A stretch of DNA of 64,000 bases from Alcanivorax sp. DSM 26293 (GCF_900107995.1 NZ_FNUM01000001.1:507695-571694), one strand, 5' to 3'; shown: positions 18,103 through 29,432, counted from the stretch's first letter. Numbers and translations are program-made. The notes: generated from the sequence alone by a model not told the origin.

Positions 18103-19743
18103 ATGAAAGCATCAGATTTGTTCGTTCGCGCCCTGGAAGCTGAAGGGGTGGAGCATGTCTTCGCCATTCCCGGTGAAGAAAACCTGGACCTGCTGGAGTC
18201 CCTGCGCGGCTCGAAAATCAAACTGGTGATCACCCGTCACGAGCAGGCCGCCGGCTTTATGGCCTCCACTTATGGGCGCCTCACCGGCAAGGCCGGTGTC
18301 TGTATGTCCACCCTGGGTCCAGGCGCCACCAACTTCGTGACCGCCGCCGCCTACGCCCAGCTGGGCGCCATGCCCATGGTCATGATCACCGGCCAGAAGC
18401 CGATCAAAACCAGCAAACAGGGGCAATTCCAGATCATCGATGTGGTCGACATGATGCGCCCGCTCACCAAGTTCACCAAACAGGTAGTCAGCGGCGACAG
18501 CATCCCCACCCGCATCCGCGAGGCCTTCCGCCTGGCCCAGGAAGAGCGCCCCGGCGCCACCCACCTGGAACTGCCGGAAGATATTGCCCGCGAACACTCC
18601 ACCATGCCGGTCACCGAGCCCAGCGCCACCCGCCGCCCGATTGCCGAAGACAAGGCCATCTGCAAGGCCATCGAAGCGATCCAGGGTGCCCGCAAGCCGC
18701 TACTGCTGGCTGGCGCCGGCGCCAACCGCAAGCTGACAAGCAAGATGCTGCGCCAGTTCGTGGAAAAGCTGGGCATTCCAGTAATCACCACCCAGATGGG
18801 CAAAGGCGTGGTCGACGAAACCGGCCCGCACTTCCTGGGTAACACAGCCCTGTCCGACGGCGACTTCGTACATCGCGCCATCGACCAGGCCGACCTGATC
18901 ATCAATGTGGGCCACGACGTGGTGGAAAAACCGCCGTTCTTCATGCGCCCCGGCGGTGCCGAAGTGGTTCACATCAACTTCAACTCTGCCCAGGTGGACC
19001 CGGTGTACTTCCCGCAGATTGAAGTGGTGGGCGACATCGCCAACAGCCTGTGGCAGCTCAAGGAACGTCTGGATCCCCAGGAGCACTGGAGCTTCTCCGA
19101 CTTCCACCGCATCCGCGATGCCCTGCAGAAACACATCCGCGAAGGTATCCAGGACGACAGCTTCCCGATCCGCCCGCAACGACTGGTGGACGAGATCCGC
19201 AAGATCATGCCGGAGGATGGCATCCTTACCCTGGATAACGGCATGTACAAGATCTGGTTCGCCCGCAACTATCCGGCCAGCAAACCCAACACCGTACTGC
19301 TGGATAACGCCCTGGCCACTATGGGCGCCGGTCTGCCCTCCGGCATGGCCGCCAAGATGGTCTACCCGGACCGCCGCGTGATGGCCATCGTCGGTGACGG
19401 CGGCTTCATGATGAACAGCCAGGAACTGGAAACCGCCGTGCGCCTGAAGCTGGATCTGGTGGTACTGATCCTGCGCGATGATGGCTACGGCATGATCAAG
19501 TGGAAACAGAACGATATGGATTTCCAGGACTTCGGCCTGGACTTCGGCAACCCGGATTTCGTCGACTATGCCCGCTCCTATGGCGCCTATGGGCATCGAG
19601 TGGAATCCACCGCCGGCCTGGCGCCGCTGGTGGAAGAGTGCTACCAGACCGGCGGCGTCCACGTCATCGACTGCCGGGTGAACTACACGGACAACAACCG
19701 GATTCTCAATCAGGAAATTCGGGAGTTGAGCAGCAAGTTGTGA
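18103..19743 (+). CDS. Acetolactate synthase large-subunit-like ThDP enzyme
   Basis: The 546-residue ThDP enzyme of the acetolactate synthase family joins two pyruvates or related 2-oxoacids. Pyrimidine domain marks are FAIPGEENLDLL and RHEQAAGFMA (catalytic glutamate E47). The ThDP domain starts near 370 with GDGGFMMNSQELE. The motif's second part reads LRDDGYG, with DD where NN or DN is usual, so metal binding may differ slightly. No regulatory small subunit follows, which fits a catabolic or specialised type rather than IlvI/IlvB. An aldehyde dehydrogenase lies 136 bases downstream, same strand, and the two probably work together. The substrate is not certain. Confidence 0.85.
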   Translation: MKASDLFVRALEAEGVEHVFAIPGEENLDLLESLRGSKIKLVITRHEQAAGFMASTYGRLTGKAGVCMSTLGPGATNFVTAAAYAQLGAMPMVMITGQKPIKTSKQGQFQIIDVVDMMRPLTKFTKQVVSGDSIPTRIREAFRLAQEERPGATHLELPEDIAREHSTMPVTEPSATRRPIAEDKAICKAIEAIQGARKPLLLAGAGANRKLTSKMLRQFVEKLGIPVITTQMGKGVVDETGPHFLGNTALSDGDFVHRAIDQADLIINVGHDVVEKPPFFMRPGGAEVVHINFNSAQVDPVYFPQIEVVGDIANSLWQLKERLDPQEHWSFSDFHRIRDALQKHIREGIQDDSFPIRPQRLVDEIRKIMPEDGILTLDNGMYKIWFARNYPASKPNTVLLDNALATMGAGLPSGMAAKMVYPDRRVMAIVGDGGFMMNSQELETAVRLKLDLVVLILRDDGYGMIKWKQNDMDFQDFGLDFGNPDFVDYARSYGAYGHRVESTAGLAPLVEECYQTGGVHVIDCRVNYTDNNRILNQEIRELSSKL

Positions 19744-19800
19744 CCACAGCCCGGACGATGTGGCCAAACGTCACCGTCCGGGATTTTGATTTAAGCGTGG

Positions 19801-19826
19801 GATGTCCGACGTCTGACATCCGACGC
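19801..19826. repeat. GTCGGACGTC-family repeat, short copy
   Basis: ATGTCCGACGTCTGACATCC followed by GAC repeats the words of the nrdA-nrdB dyad. It lies between two genes of one putative operon, as the longer copy does. Confidence 0.65.
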
Positions 19827-19879
19827 CAAACAAACAGCACCCAACCTCATGGCCCACTGAAACGCCTTAAGGAACCGAC

Positions 19880-21313
<1,434 letters not shown>

Positions 21314-21341
21314 TCGGTTACCTCCCTCTGGACCAGGGAGC

Positions 21342-21377
21342 ACGGGCCCGTCATCGCAAGATGGCGGGCCCGTTTTT
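21342..21377 (+). terminator. Intrinsic terminator after the aldehyde dehydrogenase
   Basis: The stem ACGGGCCCG/CGGGCCCGT, extended by TCAT/ATGG, closes a short loop and is followed by TTTTT. Confidence 0.88.
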
Positions 21378-21531
21378 CATTCCCCTGATTTTACCCTGCC
21401 CGGCCAGTGGCAGGTGTTGTCATGGACGCATACACGCAAGACGCCCCTGTTTTCACAAACCACTCACACCCTGTTTGCTACCACTCAATGAGTACTAAAT
21501 TCCGTTCATCGGCATTTTACCCCTTCTTACA

Positions 21532-21554
21532 GGTTGGTTATTTACTAACCAGCC
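21532..21554. promoter_or_regulatory. Dyad upstream of the pilus operon, possible operator
   Basis: GGTTGGTTA and TAACCAGCC form 9-base arms (one mismatch) around TTTAC, 96 bases before the first pilin start. The position fits an operator or leader hairpin. No known regulator can be named. The rest of 21378-21649 is gene-free and should hold the promoter. Confidence 0.4.
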
Positions 21555-21649
21555 GAAATTCATCAATGTCTCGATCACAAACAAACTGCGACATGCGTCA
21601 CAAAATTCATATGCAACAATCCGGTCCCAGACCGGCCAGGAGACTCAAG

Positions 21650-22162
21650 ATGAAGAAACTTCTCACTGCTTCTGCCATGACCGCGGCACTGTTCGGTGCT
21701 CCCCTGGCCAGCCAGGCGGCCACGGAAACTGAAACCTTTGATGTCCTGCTCACGCTGCTTGCTTCTTGCACCATTAACCAAGCCACTGACATGGACTTTG
21801 GCACAGAAAACGAAACCACCGTGAACGGTGGCACTGTTACCGCCGAGAGTCAGATCAGTGTGACCTGCTCTAACGGCACGGCATATGACATCGGCCTTAG
21901 CGGAACAAATGCTGACCGCGAAATGGTCTCCCAAGGCTCAGGAAATTCAACAGTAGCGTATGAGCTGTACCAAAATAGCGCCAGAACCACCGAGTGGGAC
22001 GATACCTCCGTGGTCTCAGATGTTGGTGACGGTAACCAACAAGACTTTCCCGTCTATGGCCTGATTCCCGTAGACGCTGCCACCATTGATGCAGCCGACG
22101 ACATTGACGGCATGAGCGGTATCAATCTGCAAGATACCATTACCGTGACCGTCACATTCTGA
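21650..22162 (+). CDS. Spore coat U domain pilin (Csu-type subunit)
   Basis: The 170-residue secreted subunit has a signal peptide (MKKLLTASAMTAALF...) with likely cleavage after SQA near residue 23. One SCPU domain follows: CTINQATDMDFG early, VTCSNGTAYDIGL, AYELYQNSARTTEW, and the beta-strand ending ITVTVTF that is typical of donor-strand pilins. Two cysteines are placed for a disulfide. It is the first gene of a four-gene chaperone-usher set and probably the major subunit. An AGGAGA site precedes ATG 21650, and the frame upstream to 21407 is not conserved-looking. Confidence 0.88.
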   Translation: MKKLLTASAMTAALFGAPLASQAATETETFDVLLTLLASCTINQATDMDFGTENETTVNGGTVTAESQISVTCSNGTAYDIGLSGTNADREMVSQGSGNSTVAYELYQNSARTTEWDDTSVVSDVGDGNQQDFPVYGLIPVDAATIDAADDIDGMSGINLQDTITVTVTF

Positions 22163-22223
22163 TCCGCATAACCACTATTTACCGCCCCCGCTGTGGGGCG
22201 GACAGGATCGGGGATGCATTTGC

Positions 22224-24702
22224 GTGAAGCCATCATCCGCGTCAATACGCCGCCTGCCAGACACACGGGAGCCCAGTGCCCGTGCCAGTCTGCTGGCGGT
22301 GTTTTTGTTTTACGCCGGATCGGTCCAGGGCCAGGAACCCCAGCTCGCTGACGCCGGGGAGGCACCGCAAAATCGGGTATCCTTGAACCAGAGTCTGTCG
22401 CAATCAGACATTGCTCGCCTTCGCGCCCAGGCCAGCGGCAAAAGCAACGCCGCCTACATTGCCTACCCGCAACTGATCCTCAACGGTTCCGCCACCCCGC
22501 ACATGCTGCCCACCCAGGTGTATGGCCAGGAGCTGGCGGTGGAGACCCGGGAACTGGAAAAAATCGGTGTTCAGTTCCCGACCCCGCCCCAGGCCCAATG
22601 GCAAACCCTCAACGAACTGGGTATCGCGGGCCGTTATGACAATAACGCCCAACAGATCAATCTGGTGGTGCCGGCGCAATGGCTGCCCCAACAATCTCTG
22701 ACCGCAGGCACATTCCAGAACAACACCCCGGTGCAACGTGGCCAGGGCGCCTTGCTGAACTACGATGCCTTCAGTACCTGGCAGGACGATGGCGAGAAAA
22801 CCACCTCGGCAAGCCATGAAGCGCGCCTGTTTGGTGACTGGGGCGCCCTGAGTAGTAGCGGTGTAGTACGCTGGAATGATGCGGACCCGGATACTTCCGG
22901 GGACTATGTACGCCTGGACAGTTTCTGGCGCTATACCAACCCGGACCGGATGCGCACCTATGTGGTCGGAGACACCCTCAGTGGTGCCCTCAGCTGGACC
23001 CCCACCGTACGACTCGGCGGGGTTCAGATCTCGCGGAATTTTGCATCGCGGCCGGACCTGATCACCTTCCCGCTGCCGCAAATCAGCGGTTCTGCCACAC
23101 TGCCCTCCGCCCTGGAAGTCTTCGTCAACGACTTGCGCCTGACCGAACAGGATGTTCAGCCGGGCCCGTTTCTGCTGGAAACCTCCCCTCGGCTCACCGG
23201 CCTGGGGGAAGTACAGGTGGTGACCACCGACACGCTGGGCCGGCAAGTCAGCCAGACCGTTCCCTTCTACGTGAGCCCGCAACTGTTGCGTGAGGGATAT
23301 TGGGACTATTCCGCCACTGTCGGCGCCCCCCGACGTTTCTACAGCGCCCGCTCCAACGATTACGATGACGACACGGTGGCTACCGGGGTGGCACGTTACG
23401 GCTTCAATGACCGGCTTACCCTGGAGGCCACAGCCAGCGCCAGCGAATCACTGACCAGCCGGTGCCGGGGTCGTCTTTCGACCCTGGCTATTGGGCGTCA
23501 GCAACCTGGCCCTGGCCCATGGCGAGGACGATCTCAGCCAGGGCACCCAGTGGGTGGCCGGCCATGAATTCCGCACCCGCCGCTTTGGGGTCAGCGCCCA
23601 GTATACCCGTCGCACCGAGGGGTACCGGGACCTGAGCAACAGCCTGGATGTGCGCCCGGCCATCGAGAGCAGCCTGCAGGTCAACGGCAGCCTGAACCTG
23701 GAACAGCATGGCAGTCTCAATGCCAGTTATCTGGACACCCGGCAATTCAATGACGATGAAAACCGCTTCCTGGTGATCGGCTATAACCGCACGCTGTGGC
23801 GTCGGCTGTCTCTTACCCTGAGCGTGAACCAGAACCTGGAGGACAGTGAAGACCGGACCTGGCTGGCGTCCTTCAACTACTACCTTGACCGCGGCCGGGA
23901 TCGCTCCGTCCAGGCGGGTGCCCGCTTCAGTCATGATGAAAGGGACGACAGCACCAGCACGCTGCTGACCCTGCAGCGGCCGGTGGAACAGTTCTGGGAC
24001 CTGGGCTGGGATCTGGCCTACAGCCCTGACTCCGACGGTATTCGCCGGGCCAGCGGCCGCTGGTGGACGCCGTATCTGGATGTCCAGGCCGGCGTGTTCC
24101 GTCAGGAGGACACGACCAGCACCTTTACCAATCTGAGCGGCTCCCTGGTGACCAACTACGAGGATGTGTTTGCCGCCAACACCATGAACAACAGCTTTGC
24201 CATCGTGGATGCCGGCGGTTTCGCCGATGTGCCAGTGCGCCGGGCCAACCGGGTGATCGGCCATACCAACCGCAACGGCAAATTGTTGTTGCCGGACATG
24301 GTTCCGTTCACGGAAAACAAGCTGAACATCGACATCAACGATCTGCCGGTGGATGCCCGGATCGGAGACACGGAGTTACTGGTCAAACCCGCCGACCTTA
24401 CCGGCATCACTGCCCGCTTCTCGGTGGAGCAACGACATAGTGCCGTTCTGGTCATCCACACCGGCAGCGACGAACCCGTTCCCGCCGGCAGCCGGGTGCT
24501 GTTCAGTGACGCCGACGCCACCGTTGTAGGTTACGATGGGGAGGTCTTCATTCAGGGGTTGCAAGCGGGCAGTAATGAGCTGGGAATCCTTAACGATGGC
24601 AGCCTGTGTACCGTGCGCTTCGATTTCACACCCGCGCCGGGAACCCTGCCACGTCTGGGTCCCTTTACTTGCAGACCAACATCGGACACCCGTGATCCAT
24701 AA
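22224..24702 (+). pseudogene. Outer-membrane fimbrial usher, broken by a one-base deletion
   Basis: Two frames together make one Csu-type usher of about 826 residues. The first (22224-23567, GTG start, signal peptide near residues 18-36) holds the plug and first barrel half. The second (open from before 23461 to 24702) holds the rest, with the C-terminal domain ending RFDFTPAPGTLPRLGPFTC. The frame changes at about 23457-23461. Reading ACCAGC then CGGTGCCGGG, one extra base after AGC restores S-A-G-A-G-V-V-F-R-P, which joins the halves smoothly. So a single missing G or C causes the break. The usher should secrete the SCPU subunits. It may be a real inactivating mutation, phase variation or a sequencing error; if real, assembly of the pilus should fail. 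Confidence 0.85.
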
Positions 24703-24717
24703 GGGATGATGTGCATC

Positions 24718-25407
24718 ATGATGAAACGCTTTTCGATCTTTCTGGTTTTCCTGCTGTCAGCCCTGGCGGGGCCATTAACAGCCGGGCAGCTTACCGTGGC
24801 GCCCATTCGCCTGCAGATGGGCCCTACACAGCCCAATGCCACCTTCACGCTCACCAACGGTTCCAATGAGGATGGCTTCTATCAATTACAGCTGTTTGCC
24901 TGGGAACAGGAAAAGGGGGAGACGGTACTCAAACAGCAACACGATCTGATCATCACTCCCCCGGTCACCATGATTCCCGGCAACAGTGATCAGGTGGTGC
25001 GAGTGGTCCGTCAGCGCCCGACGGTGTCCGACAAGGAAAAAAGTTACCGCCTGATAATCAGTGAGGTACCGGATACCGAATCGGAACGTGGCGCTCAACT
25101 GAAAGTCCTGCTCAGGCTTTCCGTGCCGGTTTTTGTCGGAGACAAAAACCAGACCCATGCCCTGACAGTAACGCGGCAACAGAATCGCTTTGTCATTCAT
25201 AACAAAGGCAATGGCCACGCCCGCCTTGTGAATGCCTATTGGCTGGATGACAAACAACAACCCCGCCTGATCCGCAAAGGGTTGGCCGGTTATGTGCTTC
25301 CCGATAGCGATTTAGGGTTTGATTACGACCCCCGGGATGGCCAGCCGACAGCGATCAGCGTCACCGCCAACGGCAAGAAACTGACCTTGCCCGTTGAGGA
25401 GGAATGA
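24718..25407 (+). CDS. Periplasmic pilus chaperone (PapD-like)
   Basis: The 229-residue product has a signal peptide (MMKRFSIFLVFLLSALAG...) and two immunoglobulin-like domains of the FimC/PapD type. The N-domain carries LTVAPIRLQM, DGFYQLQLFAWEQ and PPVTMIPGNSDQVVRV, followed by SYRLIISEVP. This holds subunits for the usher by donor-strand complementation. Several in-frame ATGs exist (24706, 24709, 24718, 24721). 24718 was preferred because AAGGG (24701-24705) lies at a workable distance, but it is not certain. It follows the usher by a few bases and overlaps the next gene. Confidence 0.88.
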   Translation: MMKRFSIFLVFLLSALAGPLTAGQLTVAPIRLQMGPTQPNATFTLTNGSNEDGFYQLQLFAWEQEKGETVLKQQHDLIITPPVTMIPGNSDQVVRVVRQRPTVSDKEKSYRLIISEVPDTESERGAQLKVLLRLSVPVFVGDKNQTHALTVTRQQNRFVIHNKGNGHARLVNAYWLDDKQQPRLIRKGLAGYVLPDSDLGFDYDPRDGQPTAISVTANGKKLTLPVEEE

Positions 25408-26363
25408 TGAAAACGGGAAACCTGTTGCTGACTGGCGTCGCACTCTGTCTCACAGCACCGGCGTGGAGCGATGTAATTTGTAGCCTACAGGGCAATCCCA
25501 CCCTGGATTTTGGAGACGTGGACCCCTTTACCGGCGGCAATGTGACGACACAGGTGACCGTGAACTGGTCCTGTACCCGCGGTTTTTTCGAGCCCACCCA
25601 GAACACCATGTGCGTTCATGTGGGCAACGACAACAGCGGCGGCATGCTACCCCGCCGACTGGTTGCCAATAGCAACCAGCCCCCATCGATCCCTTTCAAT
25701 GTCTATACAACCGCGGCCAGGGTCGAAGTGGTCGGGCAACCGGGGGGCGCCACCAACGTGGGCATCCCGATCAATGTGAACATGCCTTTCTTTGGTAACC
25801 GCACGGACAGCGGCACTGTCACCCTGTATGGATTACTGCCAGGCCCCTTGCCGGGCACCACTCGTGCAGAGTTTCACCAGGCCCTGATGACCAACTCCCA
25901 GGTTCGCGTTCGTGAAGGCGGCCTCAACCAGAGTTGTAGTGCGGGCGCGGGCTCCATTACTGACAACTACACCCTTACCGCCCAGGTCAATATCCCCGAC
26001 CAATGCCAGGTGTCCGCCACCAATCTGGATTTCGGCACCCGCAACACCCCCCTCACCCAGGCTGACAGCACCTCCACAGTGACCGTTCGCTGCACCAACA
26101 CCACGGATTTCGAGGTGGGCCTCAACGGCGGCCTCACCGGTAGCCGCCAAATGAGCAATGGCACGGATCAGGTTGCCTATGAGCTTTATCAGAATAGCGG
26201 TCGCACAGTGGTATGGGGAAACCTGCCAGGAGCCCGACGGACAGGCATCGGGCAAGGCACCGGCTCGGCGCAGAACCTGACTGTTTTCGGGCGTGTCTTT
26301 GCCGACCCCAACGCTGAAGCTGGCAGCTATTCCGACACTGTCACCGTGGAAGTCACCTTTTAA
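25407..26363 (+). CDS. Double SCPU-domain protein, probable tip adhesin
   Basis: This is a 318-residue secreted protein with signal peptide (cleavage near APAWSDV). A first divergent SCPU-like domain (about 22-180) is followed by a second typical one (about 195-318: CQVSATNLDFGTRNTP, AYELYQNSGRTVVWG, SDTVTVEVTF). In Csu systems the two-domain subunit at the operon end caps the pilus as adhesin, so that role is inferred. The frame also has ATG 25404, but 25407 has better spacing from AGGAGG (25397-25402). Its start overlaps the chaperone stop, showing translational coupling. Confidence 0.85.
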   Translation: MKTGNLLLTGVALCLTAPAWSDVICSLQGNPTLDFGDVDPFTGGNVTTQVTVNWSCTRGFFEPTQNTMCVHVGNDNSGGMLPRRLVANSNQPPSIPFNVYTTAARVEVVGQPGGATNVGIPINVNMPFFGNRTDSGTVTLYGLLPGPLPGTTRAEFHQALMTNSQVRVREGGLNQSCSAGAGSITDNYTLTAQVNIPDQCQVSATNLDFGTRNTPLTQADSTSTVTVRCTNTTDFEVGLNGGLTGSRQMSNGTDQVAYELYQNSGRTVVWGNLPGARRTGIGQGTGSAQNLTVFGRVFADPNAEAGSYSDTVTVEVTF

Positions 26364-26469
26364 CGCTGAGCAACCGTCATCATCAAACCGTTGCCCAACC
26401 GTCATGGCGTGGTCATCGCCCACTGTTTTTCTGGGGGCTGTTTCTATTTCAGCCACCGGGATCACGACC

Positions 26470-28515
26470 ATGACCATGCCGACATTTACCCGCTGGGCGC
26501 TGACTGCCACCGCCGCCGCCCTGCTGGCCGCCTGTGGCGGCGACAGCGACAACAATAATGACAACAACGGCGGCGAGACGCCGGCACCCTACACCCTGCA
26601 ACTGCTGCACTTTGCCGACATGGATGGCGCCACCGGTGCTTTGCAGAACGTGGAGCCTTTCTCTGCCGTGCTCGACAAACTGCGCAGCGATTACCCGGAC
26701 AATACCCTGGTACTGAGTTCCGGCGACAACTACATCCCCGGCCCGCGCTATTTTGCCGCCGCTGACGACACCCTGGCGGCGGTGCCCGGCATCGCCGTGG
26801 CAGGCAATGGCCGCGCGGATATCGCTCTGGTCAATGCGCTGGGCGTACAGGCCAGCGTGGTGGGCAACCACGACCTGGATGGGGGCACCGAAGAATTCGC
26901 CAGCATCATCGGCATGGAAGGCAACTACCCCGGCACCGACTTTCCTTATCTGAGCGCCAATCTGGATTTCACCACCGATGGATTCCTGAGCGGTCTTGTT
27001 CAGCAGGACGGCCAGCCCCTGGACAGCCTGCCCAATGGTGCACTTGCCGGCTTCGGTACCCTTGAAGTGAATGGTGAGATGATCGGTATCGTCGGCGCTT
27101 CCACCCCGTCATTGGGCAATATCACCAGCACCGGCGACATCACCATCAAACCGGCCACTGGCGGGAATAGCGCCCTGGCCGCCGAGATTCAACCAGCGTT
27201 GGATGAGCTGCAAGACGCGGGTATCGACAAGATCATCCTGCTCGCGCACATGCAGACCCTCAGCATAGAAAAGGAGCTGGCCACCCTGCTGGACGGCGTG
27301 GATATTATCGTCGCCGGCGGCTCCAACACCTTACTGGCCGACGACAACGACCGTCTGCGCGAGGGCGACAACGCTCAGGATACCTATCCGCTGATGTTCA
27401 GCTCCGCCAGCAACGAACCGGTGCTGGTGGTCAACACCGATGGCGACTACAAGTATCTGGGCCGGCTGGTAGTGGCATTTGACGAGAATGGTGTGTTGCT
27501 CACCGACCGCCTGGACGACACCATCAACGGCGCCTACGTAGCGGATGCCACCATGGCTGAAGGAGGCACCGTTAACGGGGACATCACCACCATCGTCGAT
27601 ACCCTGAATCAGGTACTGGCAGAACGGGATGGCAACATCCTCGGCCATACCAGTGTCTTTCTGGATGGTCGCCGTAGCCAGGTGCGCACCCAGGAAACCA
27701 ACCTGGGCAACCTGACCGCAGATGCCAACCTGTGGATCGCCCGTCAGTACGACCCCGCCGTACAGGTGTCCATCAAGAACGGCGGCGGCATCCGTGACGA
27801 CATCGGCTACTTCGCCTTTCCCCCTGGCTCCACCTCCGCCGACGAACTGGAATTCTTTCCGCCCGCCGCCAACGACAGTGCTGGCAAAGCCAGTGGTGAT
27901 ATTTCCCAGTTTGATCTGGAGGGTTCACTGCGCTTCAACAACACCCTGACAGTAGGCGACGTCACTGCCGCAGAGCTCCATGCGCTGCTCGAACACGCGG
28001 TGGCCAAAGTAGAAAATGTCGCCGGGCAGTTCCCGCAAGTCGCTGGCTTGCGCTTCAGTTTTGACCCGGCACAACCGGCACGACTCAGTGCACTGAACGG
28101 CGACGACGAAGACCGGGCAGGCCAGCGAGTCCGCAGCCTGGCAGTACTGGATGTGGATGGCGCCGTGGCCGACACCGTGGTGCAGAACGGCAGCCTGGTG
28201 GGCGATGCCAACCGCACCTTCCGTCTGGTGACCCTGGGCTTCCTGGCCACCGAAGGCGGCAGTGGCCTGGGCGGTGATGGTTACCCGTTCGATTTCCCGC
28301 TGGAAAACCGGCTGGATCTGGAAGAGGAAACCGTACCCGCAGAAGGCAGCAATGCTGCCACCTTTGCCGACCCCGGCAGCGAACAGGACGCCCTGGCAGA
28401 ATACCTGCTGGCCAACTTCGACGCCGGAACCCCGTTCGACCAGATGGAAACCGATACCGACCAGGATGAACGCATCCAGAACCTGGGTGCCCGCGACGAT
28501 ACCGTGCTCCCCTGA
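26470..28515 (+). CDS. 5'-nucleotidase / metallophosphoesterase lipoprotein
   Basis: The 681-residue protein begins with a lipoprotein signal (ALLAAC lipobox), a short N/D/G-rich linker, then a calcineurin-like metallophosphoesterase domain (about 40-340) and a C-terminal 5'-nucleotidase domain (NGGGIRDD near 440). Metal motifs SSGDNYIPG and VGNHDLDG are intact. The first motif reads HFADMDG, with D where DxH normally has histidine; related marine proteins carry DxE. It should release phosphate from nucleotides or other esters at the cell surface. ATG 26470 was used because the longer frame overlaps the pilin gene and lacks a signal sequence. A terminator follows. Confidence 0.85.
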   Translation: MTMPTFTRWALTATAAALLAACGGDSDNNNDNNGGETPAPYTLQLLHFADMDGATGALQNVEPFSAVLDKLRSDYPDNTLVLSSGDNYIPGPRYFAAADDTLAAVPGIAVAGNGRADIALVNALGVQASVVGNHDLDGGTEEFASIIGMEGNYPGTDFPYLSANLDFTTDGFLSGLVQQDGQPLDSLPNGALAGFGTLEVNGEMIGIVGASTPSLGNITSTGDITIKPATGGNSALAAEIQPALDELQDAGIDKIILLAHMQTLSIEKELATLLDGVDIIVAGGSNTLLADDNDRLREGDNAQDTYPLMFSSASNEPVLVVNTDGDYKYLGRLVVAFDENGVLLTDRLDDTINGAYVADATMAEGGTVNGDITTIVDTLNQVLAERDGNILGHTSVFLDGRRSQVRTQETNLGNLTADANLWIARQYDPAVQVSIKNGGGIRDDIGYFAFPPGSTSADELEFFPPAANDSAGKASGDISQFDLEGSLRFNNTLTVGDVTAAELHALLEHAVAKVENVAGQFPQVAGLRFSFDPAQPARLSALNGDDEDRAGQRVRSLAVLDVDGAVADTVVQNGSLVGDANRTFRLVTLGFLATEGGSGLGGDGYPFDFPLENRLDLEEETVPAEGSNAATFADPGSEQDALAEYLLANFDAGTPFDQMETDTDQDERIQNLGARDDTVLP

Positions 28516-28533
28516 AGTACGATCCAGCAACCG

Positions 28534-28562
28534 AAAGCCGGGCCCTAGGCCCGGCTTTTTCT
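28534..28562 (+). terminator. Intrinsic terminator after the 5'-nucleotidase
   Basis: The near-perfect palindrome AAAGCCGGGCC / GGCCCGGCTTT with a minimal loop is followed by TTTTTCTT. It could work both ways. Confidence 0.9.
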
Positions 28563-28640
28563 TACAAAGAAACGCCATAACGCAACATTCGCCAATCCGG
28601 AAAACCGTTAGCATCTGGGCAAATCATTCCGGTAACCGCT

Positions 28641-29432
28641 ATGGACCTTTCCCTGAGTCTGCTATCCGCCCTGCTGCTGCCGTTACCCACCGATGGCGGG
28701 AATCTGGCGGCCGAGCGTTATCAGCCCCCTGTGGACGTGCAGTGGCATATCCAGTTACAGGGTGAGGTCAACACCGGTTACGACGTGGATCTCTATGTGC
28801 TGGACCTTTTCGATACCGAAGAGAGTGTCATTGATGACCTGCAAGCCGCAGGCAAAAAGGTGATCTGCTATTTTTCCGCGGGCACCTACGAAAACTGGCG
28901 CCCGGACCGCTACCGTTTTCTGCCCACGGACAAGGGCCGGCGCCTGGGTAACTGGCCGGGGGAACGCTGGCTGGATATCCGCTCCCTCAATGTGCGCAAG
29001 CGCATGGCAGACCGGATTGAACTGGCGGCAGAGAAAGGCTGCGACGGGGTGGACCCGGACAATGTGGATGGCTATACCAATCAAACCGGCTTTCCGCTCA
29101 ACAGCCGACAACAGCTTTCCTATAACCGCTTCCTGTTCCGTACTGCCCATAAATATGGCATGGCTGTTTCTCTGAAAAACGACCTGCAACAGGTCAACGA
29201 GCTGGTGGACTATGCGGACTTCGCTGTGAATGAGTCCTGCCATGAATGGCGCGAATGCCATCTGCTGCAACCCTTTATTGATGCCGGCAAACCGGTGCTG
29301 CACATCGACTACCGGTTCAGTCAGGATGCGACAGGCCGTGGATACCACTGCGAGCACATGAATGCACTGGGTTTCCAGTCCCTGACCCTTCCCCTGGCGT
29401 TGGACGACAGCTACCGATTCAGCTGCTTCTGA
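28641..29432 (+). CDS. GH114/TM1410-like predicted polysaccharide hydrolase
   Basis: The 263-residue protein looks like the endo-alpha-1,4-polygalactosaminidase family: YVLDLFDTEESVIDDLQAAG, VICYFSAGTYENWRPD, WLDIRSLNVRKRMADRIELA and GCDGVDPDNVDGY give the TIM-barrel marks with paired acidic residues. The N-terminus (MDLSLSLLSALLLPLPTDG) is hydrophobic but lacks the usual lysine or arginine, so export is only possible. Family members cut galactosamine-containing exopolysaccharide or act in unknown glycan turnover. It stands between terminated neighbours, with its own weak ribosome site. Function here is inferred from the fold only. Confidence 0.75.
   Translation: MDLSLSLLSALLLPLPTDGGNLAAERYQPPVDVQWHIQLQGEVNTGYDVDLYVLDLFDTEESVIDDLQAAGKKVICYFSAGTYENWRPDRYRFLPTDKGRRLGNWPGERWLDIRSLNVRKRMADRIELAAEKGCDGVDPDNVDGYTNQTGFPLNSRQQLSYNRFLFRTAHKYGMAVSLKNDLQQVNELVDYADFAVNESCHEWRECHLLQPFIDAGKPVLHIDYRFSQDATGRGYHCEHMNALGFQSLTLPLALDDSYRFSCF

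Noticed and set aside
23457-23461. Programmed frameshifting in the usher
   Set aside because: No slippery heptamer, downstream pseudoknot or internal ribosome site is visible, and ushers are not known to be frameshifted. A plain one-base deletion explains it.
26293-26469. Longer N-terminus of the 5'-nucleotidase
   Set aside because: It overlaps the end of the pilin gene and would bury the lipoprotein signal; ATG 26470 gives a clean signal sequence.
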